The notes: generated from the letters alone by a model not told the origin. A DNA stretch of 64,000 nt from Brachionus plicatilis (GCA_010279815.1 QEOQ01000214.1:703381-767380); one strand, 5' to 3'. Positions 23,736-36,113 are shown, numbered from the stretch's first letter. Numbers and translations: made by a program.

Positions 23736-24501
23736 TCAATTACCATTTGGTAATTTAGAATTTTGCAAAAGCATTTTAATTAAGTCGTTGTTCATCTCGG
23801 CATAATCATGGAGGACGCGACTTGGTGTCGTTCCGTAGTCAGCATCGTTTGAATTCTCTTCGCTTGAAATTGTGTTCATTGAGCCAGTGCTTGAAATTGA
23901 AGATCGCTTTGCCCAATTTGCCTCTTCGCACAGAGTACCATCTTGGTTGATGGTCACGTTAATGTAAGAGTTCTCCAAGTCTTCCATTTCACTACCATTG
24001 CCAGGTAGCTTTATTTTGAGTGCCTCATTAACGCAGTAGTCGTTGAATGCGTCAGCCAGACTTTGCAGCGAATTCTCGCGACTAATTCCACACGCGTTAT
24101 TCTTTGATTCCAATGAGTCCAATTTTGATTCTATGTTTGCAAAGTCAATGTTCAGTTCTTTGGAGATTTGCTTCAAAAAATTCAAGTTTAAATCACAGTC
24201 TTTGAGCTTTTCTTGCACCAATTTGATAACACTGTTTGTGTTGCTTATATCCTTTTAATTCAAAATGCATTAATCAATTTTCAAGTCTAAAAATTATGTT
24301 GGAATTTTTGCAAAACAGACTGATGAATAGATAAATGAAAATCAGCAGACTCTTTTTTCTGTTTCACTTCTAGTTTAGTAACAATAACTCAAAAATAAAA
24401 CTCAAAAATAAAACTCAGACATTTTTATTAGTAACAAAAAAAGGAACCTTTTTGACATTTTCTTGAAAAAGCTTCATCATTTGAATGGTGTTTTGGTTCA
24501 T
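23736..24501 (-). CDS. Unrecognised small coiled-coil protein
   Basis: Two exons, 24501-24448 (18 codons) and 24251-23736, joined in phase 0 by a GT-AG intron, give 189 residues. N-terminal 70 residues are a heptad-like amphipathic helix: MNQNTIQMMKLFQENVKK, then NSVIKLVQEKLKD and FLKQISKELNI. The middle is acidic, and a Ser/Asn-rich segment (SSISSTGSMNTISSEENSN) precedes a short C-terminal helix. No signal peptide or membrane segment. Codon use is balanced compared with the flanks. Size and layout resemble small scaffold subunits, but I do not recognise a family. Confidence 0.7.
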
Positions 24502-25606
24502 GTCGAATAGATTTGAATGCTATTAAATTAAACTGGTAGAAAAAGTGCTTTTCAAATTTTGATAGAGTACGGACTCGGCCACAGATTTTCTGTTATCTCT
24601 TAAGCTAATAACGGGGATCGCTTCGAACAAAACCACACACAATTAATGCTTTTTAATTCACAGTTTGTATGACGAGAGAAAGTGCTATTAAACGGGTGTT
24701 GACATACACAGATTTCTAGCTTGGTGTCTTCAATGAGTTGAAAAGAAAAAAGCGATAAAAGCTTGCAAGATAGACACGGTCTCTGTACTTCAATTGATTC
24801 AAGAAGGAGAAATTTTCTAATCCTTGAAATCTTTGATTGTTCAAATTCATTTATTTTTTTTATCAAAAGCACATGGTAGATCATTTTTCTATTTCTTTTG
24901 ACTGTGTAAGCAACTAAATTGAATTTTGCAATTGCAAGTCTGCTCTTTCAATTAACGTGATTAAGCAGAATTTTTACTATATAGAATAATTTAACAAATT
25001 ATAATTCAATTTTAAATTTAATTTATTCATTTTTTGATAAAAAAAAAACAACATTCTCTTGAATGAAATCCGAACAAAATTTATTTGAACTTAATACTCA
25101 GCGGCTCTTGATTATGCTAATCATTCTCAAGCTCCCCGAGTCTATTTCACTATTCCGGTATCATAATTTTGATGCATTTTTGGAGAAAGCTTTCAAATGT
25201 GATTAGACTTTGCTCTTTTTACGAACATAAAGATAATTCATAAATTGTACTTAATGTATATCTTCAAGTCTCAAACAATGCTAACAAATCGTAAAATTAT
25301 TTTTTTTCTTTTTTTTTTTTGCAAACATTTTTTTAGTTCATGATCAAATATTACTAATTATAAAAATTACCATGTTCTTTTCTATTTGTCAATGTGTATC
25401 TAATGAAAAATTTTTTGAATATTTTTCTATAACATCTTACCTTAAAAATGCAATATATATTCGAGAATTATTTTACATGTTGTTGTGGAAATGGTTGTGA
25501 TTTTTATTTTCGAGAATCATTAACATTTTTTTCTTTTAATTTTCCAATTTAGTAAACCAAAATCTAAAGAAAAAAAATTTTTTCATAGAGTTCACTTTTA
25601 TCCACA
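24502..25606. other. Shared 5' region between divergent genes
   Basis: Lies between the coiled-coil gene (-) and elongase A (+). Both promoters probably lie here. An open frame at 24600-24884 (-) has Cys-rich content but no splice partner or family, and is not called. Confidence 0.5.
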
Positions 25607-26767
25607 ATGATAGAGCAGAACATGTCTTTGTTTGAAGTGTACCAGTACTATCTGAATCAGGGCGGTAAATATGAAATAATGTCTCATAAATGTGTGACTG
25701 ATGCTTTTTTAAAACTAGACCCGCGAGTGCGCAACTGGATGCTGATGGCCACTCCGATCAAGACAATTTTGTACATGATCGCCTACTTGATTTCAATTCC
25801 ATTAATCAATAAATATATGGAAAATCGCAAGCCCCTCAATTTAAAATGGTTCTTGGTATTTTACAATTTTCTGCAAGTTATTGGATCATTTTATATTTTT
25901 GCTGAGGTAAAATTTGCTCAAAAATTGCCTTTTTTTTCCAAGCTAAATTTGCTGATTTGAAGCTGTTGATTGTTTCGTACAAAAGCAACTATAGCTATGT
26001 GTGCCAAACAGTAGATTACTCAGAGGACCCGCTCGCTAAAAGAGTAAATTGAAATTTTTGTCTTTTTAATTTGAAAAAAAAAGCTTATTTAAGATGGTTT
26101 CAGTTTTGTGGTTTTACTACATATCCAAATTGATCGATTTTGTGGACACAGTAAATTAACTTGAAACTGGCACAAAATTCACAATTTAATTTTAATCTAG
26201 ATGTGTTTTGCGTTTCGAAAAAAGGCAAATCAAATAACATTTTTACATGTTTTCCACCATTTCACAATGTTTCCGTATGCCTGGATTGGTCTTAAATATG
26301 TGGGCGGGGGTCAAAGTATTTTTTTTCAAGGCTGATCAAAATTTTTTTTCTTACACATCTTTTTGTTGCCTTTATGAAGCTTTCTTTTTGTGCATGCTGA
26401 ACTCATTTGTTCACTCAGTGATGTATGCCTACTATGGCCTGTCAGCTTTGGGGCCAGCTGTCCAAAAGTATCTATGGTGGAAAAGGTACATAACTCAACT
26501 GCAATTGGTAACATAATCATATTTGCCAATCTTGCAGACTGGCTAAAACTTTTTGAATTTTAGTTGCAATTTTTTGCAGTAATGTTCCACTCATTCGTCA
26601 ACTACTACGCTGAATGCTCATTTCCAAAAGCTTTTTCATTGTCCTACTTGATATATGGAATGATTATAACTGGATTTTTTATCAATTTTTATGTTCAATC
26701 ATACATGAAGCGCATTGCCTCGAATAGAAAATCGTTGCTAAATGGTGAATCAGCTAAAGAAAAATAG
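25607..26767 (+). CDS. Very-long-chain fatty acid elongase A (ELOVL family)
   Basis: ER-membrane 3-ketoacyl-CoA synthase that condenses malonyl-CoA with acyl-CoA. Six exons: 25607-25906, 25963-26043, 26094-26150, 26201-26315, 26380-26507 and 26564-26767. All are GT-AG and all phases close, giving 294 residues. Diagnostic features: [13 protein letters not shown] near the start, [11 protein letters not shown], the LIDFVDT segment, the catalytic histidine box HVFHH at residues 162-166, then [19 protein letters not shown] and a lysine-rich C-terminus (SAKEK) suited to ER retention. Multiple hydrophobic segments fit seven membrane passes. Lengths of exons 2-4 (81, 57, 115) match elongase B exactly. 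Subfamily (ELOVL4/7/1 versus others) not resolved. Confidence 0.95.
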
Positions 26768-29671
26768 CTGCTGGTGAAAAACTGCGATCAAAAGTCTCAT
26801 CGCTAATTTTATTTTTTTAAATGTATTTTATAGGGTATTTTGAATATTTGTTCAAAATATTTGAATAAATAATAATAAATGATAAAAGCTCATTTCATTT
26901 GTTTCTTAGATATCTAGCAAATGTAGACTCATGTCGTCATGTCATAGGTCTCATGTCCAGAATGGGATCAGTGATCGATGATCGCATATTTAGTGAACAA
27001 AACGTCCATTTATTTAACCAAGAATAACAGTAAATTTTTATTATGGTCAGAGAAAAAATTTGTGACCAGAAAAACTTAGAATTTAACTTGACTTTACTTG
27101 AATTTTAAGCTGCCCCAAACGATAAACTGAAGTTTATCTGAATAAATTTTTGGAAATTTTTAAAATTTGTTTCCAAAGGTAATTTTTTATGCTGAATTCA
27201 AATTTTGAATTAGTTTTTGTATAGGAATTTTTATTTTGCTCAAAAACGACAACACAAAATTACTAATTTAATATTTTATAAAAGAATTCTAAGTTAAGAA
27301 AATATTTACAAAATCTTGCAAAAATTATTTTTGAAATCATCTTAGATAAAATTATACAAAATTCATTTGTTTTCTGGACTGAGTTTTTTTTCTTTCCCCC
27401 GCAATATTGACGAATAATTCTTTAATCGCTATTTTTTAAAAAAAATACTTCTAATTTAATAAAAACTCATCTAAAATAATAAAAACACCTCCCCCTAAAT
27501 TTATTAAAAATATTTCTCAATTAAGATTTAAACTTATATCAACACTTTAAATTATTAAATAAAGGTATAAAAAGTAAAAAATGGTTACAGGTTGATTTTT
27601 TTGATCTTTTTTTATTATCTCTATTTTAATTTTATTTATTTTTTTTTTATGATTTATTCTGAAGGAGTTCTAGCTCGGTACAGAAAACAAATAGATAAAA
27701 TAAAAAAATATCAGATATTAACATTCTTTTAAAAACTTAAAAAAAATAAAAATATTCTAGCAAAAAATTTCCAAAAACGTCGAGTAGCGAAAGTATTCTT
27801 TTAGATAAAATAAGATATTTTTTTGTTCTAGGTGCAACTCAAAAAATTAATAAATTTTTTTTTATTTTTATTAAATTAGATATTTTTTTATTAGAATAGA
27901 TTATTTTTATTAAATTAGATTTCTTTTTATTAAAATAGCGGTATTTTTATTAAAATTAGCAAAAAGTTTTTTAAAATTATGTCTAAAACAGATTTTATGT
28001 CTAAAACCTTTAATCTTTAACCTTTAATCTGAAAGAAAATTAGCTCTAAACAAATAAAAAATAATAATTAATATAAAGCCTTTAAAATGTCAAGTCCAGA
28101 AATACCTTAAAAAATTTCAAAAGTAAATTTTCGAAGATATACATAAGTAAAAAAATCATATATTTGCCAGATTTTACCTAAAATTAAAAATTGGATGATT
28201 TTTCAACATTTACGTAATTTTATTTTAAAACAAAAATGTCCAAATAATTTAAAAGCCTAGGTTTCTTTTGAGAGAATTAATTATAAAGAAAAATATAATG
28301 GATTCTTTTTGATTTATTTTATTATTAAGATTTTTGTAAATTTATTTTTGTAGCGTTAAATTATCTTCTTTTTCTCAATTTCATTTTTTTGATTTTTCAA
28401 AACTATCTTAAAGAAGACTTTTTTTTCATTTTGTATGTTATTTAAAAAAAAAATACAATAATCAAGCTTGCTAAATATAATGTATAATCTTAATAATTGG
28501 GGAATTAATTTATTAGCGGAAAAAAATAACAAATTTGAGTTATTTTATTCTTTTTATTTTAATTTTTAAATTATGACAAATTTCATTTTTAATCAAAATT
28601 TTGGCCTTAAGAAATATTTATTCTAAATATGGCTATGAAGTTTGGATCTAAATCTATTGCAAAAATTGACTTTATTTTAATTATTAATAATTATTTAAAA
28701 AATGAATTTTTAAAATTTAAACATAATTTGTTGAATGCAAACAAAGGAAAAAAATTAATTGAATCTTTTTATTTGTAAGGGTGGATCGAATTTTGATAGA
28801 AACAGTGCTAAATGAAAATTTTTTCTAAAATTAAAAAACTAAGAAGACAATTTGAAGAAATTTTTAAATTAAACTTTTTTTTCTATTTTAAAGAAATTTA
28901 AATGATCTGAGCATTTGAAGAGGATGCTTGAGGGAATGCAAATCAATTGGAATTGAAAATCAATGGAAAAATCTAATGAGCTTGTGTGAAAGCATGATTG
29001 TGAATGCTTTTAAAAATTATTCAAGTGAATCATACACGTTTACATTTACATTGAAAAAAATTATGTAAACTTTTTGAATTATAGTAGTAGTGGTGGTGGT
29101 AAAAATTTAAGCTAACATAGTCAGGATACAATTTCCGCGGGCATTCAAAAACATACTCGAATTCTGCAAAATTATATCCTATTTAAATTATAAAAAATAA
29201 AACGCAATTAATTTGCACAAATTTTTCGGACTTGCGCATTAGGTAATTTCACAGTGTCTTTTTAAAGAGCTTTAAAGCTAAATATTAAATGATAAATTTT
29301 TTTTAATTTTTAAGCAAAAATTTTCAAAAAGCAAAAATCAATTTTATTATTTGAGATTTTTTAAAGAGATTAACTGTTCACCCTAACTTAAAAACTTTTT
29401 AACACAAACGACTGCAAAATACCAATTTTTTGAGCCGAATAAAAAAATTGGTTTGCTTTTTATTTAATTTATTAAAGAATAACTATAAAATTAAATACAA
29501 AATTAGTTGATGAATAATATTTTTAATTTAGAACTAATTTGAAATATATTTTAAGAAAATTAATTTAAAGCTAACGCGTTTTGACGACTTTTTTTAGGCT
29601 TATTAAATATTAGTGGAATGATTTATGCTAAAATTTTTTCATTGTGCGAAACATTTGCGAATGACAGTTTT
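26768..29671. other. Long AT-rich intergenic stretch
   Basis: Starts with the elongase A 3' flank (AATAAATAATAAAT near 26865). The rest is homopolymer-rich. A GTAGTAGTGGTGGTGGT tract lies at about 29083-29100. No gene seen. Confidence 0.55.
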
Positions 29672-30140
29672 TTATTTGTTGGGAAGCGCTTGAGGGATAC
29701 TTAGCGGGTTGGTATCCTTGGTCACATAATTTACATTTTTGTTCATCCATTTTGTGCTTTGAATAGAAAAGTGAGCAGATGCTAAGTCAGGCCAAAAAAC
29801 GTAGTCAAGATCTTGATGAAAGTCATGTATAAATGGGAGATGGCGTTTATTCAAGCATCCATGGATAAAAATGTTCGAATTTATGAATTTAACGCACAAA
29901 AACCTAAAAAAGACCATAACTTTGTTAATACTCAATTTTTTTTTCAATCTATAAAAAGATTTAGAAAATTTAGTAGAGGACCTCCAATTTGAATACGGTT
30001 GATCGTATTATATATTGTGCTTCGAGTGATTCCTTGCTTTGTAAAGTGCGCCACAAGATCGGATTTTGTCATTTGTGAAATCATATTTTTGACTGCTTTT
30101 CGAAAATCCTCTCGTTTAGACACAGGGCAAGTTATCCATT
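29672..30140 (-). mobile_element. Internally deleted mariner/Tc1-type transposase remnant
   Basis: The minus strand carries an N-terminal helix-turn-helix segment (KREDFRKAVKNMISQ, KSDLVAHFTKQGITRSTIYN) at about 29985-30135 and a C-terminal catalytic segment (DYVFWPDLASAHFS, NYVTKDTNPLSIPQALP) at 29672-29830. The FWPDLASAH block holds the second catalytic Asp of this class. The middle of the protein and the final acidic residue region are missing, so it is dead. Confidence 0.85.
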
Positions 30141-30501
30141 TACTTATGCATCACCCGTTATTATTTAACAATTGATAAATAATATTTTATCCATAATTTG
30201 ATTTAGATAAACCAGCTAGCAATCCTTCAATTAAAAAAAAATCAATTATTACTCTAATAAATCTTATTCTGTAAATTATAGAACATTAATTAAAAATGAA
30301 ATTCAATTTAGGAATTCTAAGTCGATATTCAAATATTTTAAAATTTTCGCGGCTCTTTATTTTTAAAGAATTGACAATCTGAAAACAAAAATATTTTTAT
30401 TTTTTTTTTTATTTGAATACTTTAATTTAAAAGTAAAATAAAAAAATTAAATTGCGTTAAATCATTTAACTTATTTTTTTGAGAAATACTTCGAAGTGAA
30501 T

Positions 30502-31610
30502 TTAATATGACTTTTCATAAATTCTTGCCATTCTTGAAGTGTACACAGTGCTTATTTCGGAATTGTTAAAATTTTTTATTTTCAACTTATTTAAAATAAA
30601 TTCTATGAATTTTTTATATCCTTTTCTGAAATTTTTATTTGATGCCCCGAAAAAAATCGGATTTAATGTTGAATTAAAATGAGCTATTGCAAGCGAAAAC
30701 ATATGACCAGATCGAGGAAGTTGATCCTTGAAATCAATCATTACAATTAGTCCATATGGCAGCCAGCAAGCAGTGAAAAGTATAAAAGATGCAAACAAGC
30801 CTTTTGCTAGTTTTATAGATCTACCATATCCTTTTTTTTTCTCATTTTTTGATAAACTCATTACTTTATTTCGTGAATTTTTAGCAAAAACAAATATTTT
30901 TATATAACATATCAATATGCATGCACATGGAATTATTATACTTGTTGTTGGAAAAAATATGCTATATGAATGACTTTTAAGACGATTCCATATACAACTA
31001 ATTGTCTTTGAATCATAATAGTGTCCACCCCAGCCAGTGAAGTTAGGTAAATCAACAAGTATTCCCATAAGCCAATTTATGACGCAATAAACAATAGTTT
31101 TTTTGTGTGTAAACAATCTGTGATATAATTTGTTATGGCAAATTATTAAATATCTACCATAGAATTTAGATATTATTTAATTTTTTAAATTTTAATACAA
31201 ATTTACCGATTTATGGCCAAAAATCCAATATTCATTAGTGATGTTACACAAGCTATTAGACAAATAGCTCCGATAAAATCACATAGAGCGCTCATTAGGA
31301 CAAAAAATTTCTTTCCGACAAACACACCTTGCAAATAGCAAAAATTAATCAGCTTAAATATTTTCTTTTTTAATTACCAAATATGGTAAAAAAATTAACA
31401 AAACCAGTGATTAGAAGCTCGGCTAGTGATAAATTGAATATCAAAATGCCTGTGTCATTTTGAAGTTCTTTGGTTAATAAAATTGCTCCCATTATCAAGA
31501 TATTTCCTAAAAATAAACATTTTCATTTCATTTAGTCAAAAATTTTGGTTATCTCTTAACACCTGTACCAAAGACTAAAAGACGGTAAATATTTTTAGCG
31601 GAAAAATTAC
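30502..31610 (-). CDS. Class A GPCR, melatonin/Tre1-moody-like (5' exon missing)
   Basis: Four exons: 31610-31563, 31506-31378, 31327-31207 and 31153-30502. GT-AG introns, and all phases close, giving 316 residues without the start. The N-terminal exon with the ATG was not found. TM1 has GNILIMG; TM2 has NLSLAELL. TM3 ends AINRYLIICH, an NRY in place of DRY, followed by the IICH that marks melatonin and Tre1/moody-type receptors. The second extracellular loop has GWGGHYYDSKTISC; TM6 has CWLPYG; TM7 has NSTLNPIFFG in place of NPxxY. A basic C-terminal tail follows. Ligand unknown. Expected at the plasma membrane, signalling through G proteins. Confidence 0.9.
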
Positions 31611-32107
31611 CTAATTAAATCCAATCATGATCAACTTCAGACTAAAAATAAAAATAAAACACTGGAAATGACTAGTAAAGTTATTAAAATTTTTGAAAAA
31701 AAAAAAATAAAAAAAAAAATTTAATAAAATTGTATTTTTTTTTATTTTTTAATTTAATTTGGTTTCTAGATTTCATTGTGCATTTATAAAATGGCCCAGA
31801 ATTGGGTAAGAAAAATTACGGAAGCTAATATTTAAATACGCAACTTTGGGTAAAATCGTTCCAAAATGCTTATGGCCAAAAAAACACAAAAATTGTATTA
31901 ATTTTATTATAAAAAATGAAAAATTTTTTTACATTTCTTACCTTTTCTTTGTAAATTTTTCGTAAAATTACACATTCTTTAACAAAATTTGGTAATGAAA
32001 ATATAACTCATCTATGTATAATTCAAAGCTATTTTAATAGACTTAAATTTAAAAAATTTTTAAGAGAAAAATTATATAATTAATTTTTATAATTAATAAA
32101 TATTTAA
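31611..32107. other. AT-rich DNA between GPCR and TIR element
   Basis: Should hold the first GPCR exon and promoter, but no convincing ATG exon with a matching phase was found. Confidence 0.4.
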
Positions 32108-32271
32108 CGTAAACTGGTGTTAACGACTCTTAGAGTAAAGCCCAAATCCAACCTTTTAAAGGTAAAATTAAAGAGTTTATAAAAAAATTTATTCTATTCG
32201 ATACAATAATTGGATTTTAGTTTTAGTTAAATGAATGATCAAGAGATGAAATGTTTAATTCGGTCAGATAA

Positions 32272-32640
32272 TTTTTCCATTTTCATCGCGTGGAAGCTTT
32301 ATTCTCTCGTATTCAGTTTGGTCAAATACAAAGCAATCCATTAGAGCATAATCATACTCAATTGCAGTTAGATCGATTACAGAGTGAACCTTTTTCAACT
32401 TTTAGGAGGAACTCTATTAGAAATCAAATTTTTATTCCCGTAAATATTCAAGTGGCTCAAACTTCAAATCCTCAATTAACAGGACGCTATGTTTTAAAAG
32501 ATATAGATGTAAATTCTCAAGTCTTAACTCAAAATTCAAAAAAGATAAATACAGATATAAAGACAGAAACAGTCCCAAAGAAGAGAGGAAGAAAAAAGCT
32601 TCCACGTGATGAAAATGGAAAAATTATCAGACCGAGTTAA
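32272..32640 (+). CDS. Small ORF with AT-hook-like basic tail inside the TIR element
   Basis: Open from just after a TAA at 32269-32271; no in-frame ATG near the start, so translation as a stand-alone protein is doubtful. Gln/Asn/Ser-rich body, then a C-terminal KKRGRKKLPRDENG, a GRP/GRK-type AT-hook that could bind the minor groove of AT-rich DNA. The first ~30 bases and upstream flank are an inverted copy of the ORF's own last ~45 bases and downstream flank. The visible ORF is therefore probably a fragment whose true beginning was replaced by its own inverted tail. Confidence 0.45.
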   Translation, partial: FFHFHRVEALFSRIQFGQIQSNPLEHNHTQLQLDRLQSEPFSTFRRNSIRNQIFIPVNIQVAQTSNPQLTGRYVLKDIDVNSQVLTQNSKKINTDIKTETVPKKRGRKKLPRDENGKIIRPS

Positions 32641-32998
32641 AGTTAACATTTCATCATTCAATTGTTGTATCGAATAGAATAAATTTTTTTATTAACTCTT
32701 TTATTTTACCTTTAACTTCTTACAAAAATTTTATTAGAGTTAAGTTCAAAAATAGAAAAAAGCTTAAATTTGATTTTTTTTCTATTTTTTAATTAACTCT
32801 ACAATTTTTTTAATATTTAATTTTTTTATGTGACCAAAGACCATTTTTTTGTTAGTGTTAGAGTTATTTGGCATCTTGAAGTTTAGGATCAAAAAAATCA
32901 GATCTAATAGTATTTTGTTTATAATTTTTGAATGGTACTTGATTAAGTCTCTCTGCAAAATGGTAAATAATGCAAAATACATGCTGAATATTGTGTGA

Positions 32999-33093
32999 GG
33001 CTCTGCAAAAACTCTGCATTTTGCAGCAAAATGCACGCCATTAAAAAGTATTTAATTTGACTGCGCAATTTAAATGCAGAGTTTTTGCAGAGA
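32999..33093. repeat. 95-bp hairpin element, GCTCTGCAAAAACTCTGCA family (copy 1)
   Basis: Inverted ends CTCTGCAAAAACTCTGCA and complement around AAAATGCACGCCATTAAAAA. A second copy is at 62957-63049. It sits at the centre of the palindrome 32871-33180. Confidence 0.85.
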
Positions 33094-33804
33094 GACTTAA
33101 TCAAGAATCAAGTACCATTCAAAAGTTATAAACAAAATACTATTTGATCTGATTTTTTTGATCCTAAACTTCAAGATGCCCCTTATTTTTGGAAAATATC
33201 CCATATTCAGGGAATTTTCTAGCAAATTAAATTTTAATTGTTATAACATAGAAACGACGTAATTAACTCTAAAAGAAAAAGGTTGGATTTGGGCTTTACT
33301 CTTAGAGTCGTTAACAGGAGTTTACGGTATTAGTAATAAAACTTTTTTTTCTATTGAGATGCTTTGTGAGAAAATCTGCATGCAAAACAATGTCTCTTAA
33401 GATTATTTTGATTATTTGGTCTATTTAATAATAATAATAATTATTTATTCAGTAAACAATAACTTTGAATTTAAATTTAAATAACTTTGAATTTTACTTT
33501 GATGATTTATAACAGATTCTTATTGTAAGAATAATTTATAATTGTCTAATAAAGCGCTTTAGTTTTGTCAACTCGTCTCACAGAATTATTGAATTATTTC
33601 TCTTACAGGTTTTACAATAATAATACTAATAATGAGCTAAAACAGACCTTCGGAGCGAGACTAGATGTATTGTTGCTATGGGAGCTATCTGCCTATTTTT
33701 AACCAGATTTAATTAATTACAATTACAAATATTAGAAATTATAAGAATAGGTAGGTATTTTGAGAAAAAATAGAGAACCATTTTTGGATTCCATTATTTT
33801 AAAT

Positions 33805-34047
33805 TTATCCATTTTTAAGTCTTTGATTCCGAATCTTTGTGTTCGAATTTGGAAATTTAGGGATAACCGAAAATTTTCCATCAGCTTTACCAAAAGATCC
33901 AACTAGCAGTCCAATTAAATTCAACAAAGTATAAGGAAGTGTCTCGTCCAGATATTTGAGAAAATACTCTATACCACCAGGTATTTCCAATATGCTATCA
34001 TTTTTGCCAGATTCTATGATCAAGCTTGTTGAATTCAGCCAGTCCAT
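33805..34047 (-). CDS. Unrecognised 80-codon ORF
   Basis: Starts MDWLNSTSLIIESGKND, ends in a basic segment, and has a hydrophobic middle (YTLLNLIGLLVGSFG). Codon variety is better than the surroundings, suggesting a real exon or small protein. No splice partner found and no family recognised. Confidence 0.35.
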   Translation of the reverse strand: MDWLNSTSLIIESGKNDSILEIPGGIEYFLKYLDETLPYTLLNLIGLLVGSFGKADGKFSVIPKFPNSNTKIRNQRLKNG

Positions 34048-35659
34048 GCGTCTGAATTAAATATTTTGCTTGTTATTTTAAAAATCTGATTACTCTGATA
34101 ATTATTTTCAAGAATTTATTTTTAAAAATAATTTTGTTACGAACAAACTACAAATTAAGATGTAATATTAAAAGTTCAAACATAAATGGATAATTACATA
34201 AATTACTTATTTAATAACATACCTGAATCAAATTAATTACAAATTTATATTTCTTTCAGATTTTAATTTCATTAATTACTAAATTAAAAATATCATAGAT
34301 AAATACCCGTAATTATTTATGATTTAACATCAACTTGAAGAAATTTTACTTTTGCAGAGTATTTGTAATTAAATAATAGTGATCAGATGGTGAATACTCT
34401 TTAACTATTAAATCTTGTCTATTATTTTAATGAAGTTAAATTTCCTAATTAGAAATGTTTGAATCAGAGTTGTATAAAAGTCACAAGTCACAAGTCAAGT
34501 TCAAGTTAGGACTTAGACTTTTTTCAAAAATTAAAAAAAAAAACAAGTCAAGATTTTTACTTATTTTATAAATAGAATTAAAATATATAAAAAAATTACA
34601 AGTATTGAATTTTTTTATTCAGGAAAAAATAAAATTATTTGTTTAAATTTCTTTTTCAATGTAAATATTGAAATATGATTTTTTAAAACAATTCACACAA
34701 TTGTCATATTCTTTTTAAGTGAATTTATTAATAAAAAACAAAAAAATTTCTGCTTAAAAAAATTTTAGAAATAGATTAAACAAGATAAAAAAAATTAAAA
34801 AAATATAAAAAATCGAGATATAAAAAAAATTTATGACTTGTAATTTTCATTATTTTGGAACAAGTCAAAGTCCTGACTTGTTTTTTTAAAATTTTTGAAA
34901 CAAGTCAAGACTTATTAACTTTAAAAAATATATTTTTTGAATTTTGATAAAAATTCATATATTTGGGAGTAGTTTTTTAAAATGATTTAAAAAATAATAA
35001 TATTATTTAAAAGAAGAATTTTTAAATTATAGATTAGTATCTTTTTGTTGAGGTAAAAGAGCAAATTTTTTATTCAGAATTTGAAAGTTCGAAATAACAT
35101 TTGCTTAATTTTTTAATCTAATTTTTAATTTCTAATACGATTGAACATATTAATTAAAACACTTAAAAAAATTTAAAAATTGTAAAAAATTCCCCAATTT
35201 TTATAATGAATTGCTTTTGAATGATTTATGATTATAGATAATTTTGAATACAAAACTATGCAAGGATGTTGTATTAATTCTTCAAAAAACTAATTCATGG
35301 AAAATTAGTAAAATTAAACAAAACTCTTAAAATAAATTTTGGTAGAAAAATTTTTCATAGAAATTATGTTTAAAAATTTATTAAAAAAATTTAAAGATTA
35401 AATTAATTTAAAAAATTTTTTACGAGCAAATTTTAAAGGACGTTAACACTTGCATATCATAAATTAAATAAAAACTTTCATAGTTTCAATAAAAATTACC
35501 ACAAATTTATTAAATCATAATACAATAAAAGATTGCATACTATTTTTAATACAAAGAAAAAAAATAAAATTTTTTATTATCAAATATAAATGAAAAAGAT
35601 CAAATGTTAAAAAAAAATATACCAAAAAATAAAAAATTACTCAAAATAATTTAGTTACT
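34048..35659. other. AT-rich DNA with an AAGTC-rich fold-back
   Basis: At about 34465-34920 a segment begins CAGAGTTGTATAAAAGTCAC and has many AAGTC motifs, inverted as GACTT on the right side. It belongs with the element at 46730-47042. No gene seen. Confidence 0.6.
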
Positions 35660-36113
35660 TTTTTTTTTTTACATTTTTTAATTGTAAAGGCTCACAACAA
35701 GTTTCGAATAATTTGCTCACACTTTCAATTGTTTTTTGTCGTTTGTTACTCAGCCCTGGAGCTGTTTCATCTTCGTCGTATATTAAGTTTTCTTCTGGTT
35801 CTCGTAGATTAGATGATTGAATTTGTAGGCTTTTTACAGTTTTAGCAGGAGCGCCTCTTTTTTTATTATCATCTATATAAGTCTAGGCCACTTTTAGTGT
35901 TTAAGCCAGAATGAACATGAACAAATGATTAGATTCAAATTTTCGAGGTTTAAACTGACTTTGTAAAATGAATAAATGCAATGCATCATTTCGTCGAATG
36001 TTGTCTTGATTGTTGAGAGCTTGAAGATGTGGTATGATTTTTTCTTTTTTTGGTTTGTATTCTTTGCCTTCTTCTTTGACTGACTTGATACATATAATTA
36101 GTGATGAAATCAT
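35660..36113 (-). pseudogene. Two-piece coding remnant
   Basis: 36113-35901 (starts MISSLIICIKSVKEEGKEYK) and a second minus-strand piece at about 35875-35660 (KKRGAPAKTVKSLQIQSSN, DEDETAPGLSNKRQKTIE, basic end then stop). They are offset in frame by a short AT-rich join that could be an intron or a frameshift. Nuclear-protein-like composition, but family not recognised; could be part of a transposon gene. Confidence 0.35.

Larger units (their letters stand above)
32108..33326. mobile_element. 1.2-kb terminal-inverted-repeat element with internal palindromes and an ORF
   Basis: Outer inverted repeats of at least 45 bp: 32109-32156 (GTAAACTGGTGTTAACGACT...) and 33278-33325, with a few mismatches. 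Inside are an inverted pair around the ORF (about 32163-32300 versus 32595-32712) and a 310-bp palindrome (32871-33180) that itself contains a 95-bp hairpin element. No transposase domain recognised. A target-site duplication could not be fixed. Confidence 0.75.

Noticed and set aside
24600..24884. Minus-strand 94-codon frame with several cysteines
   Set aside because: No splice partner, no recognisable family, and it lies in the likely promoter region between two divergent genes.
25907..25962. Apparent frameshift between elongase A exons 1 and 2
   Set aside because: The first acceptor tried (after CCAAG at about 25942) gave a wrong phase. The acceptor at 25961-25962 restores phase 0 and the exact 81-bp exon length seen in elongase B.
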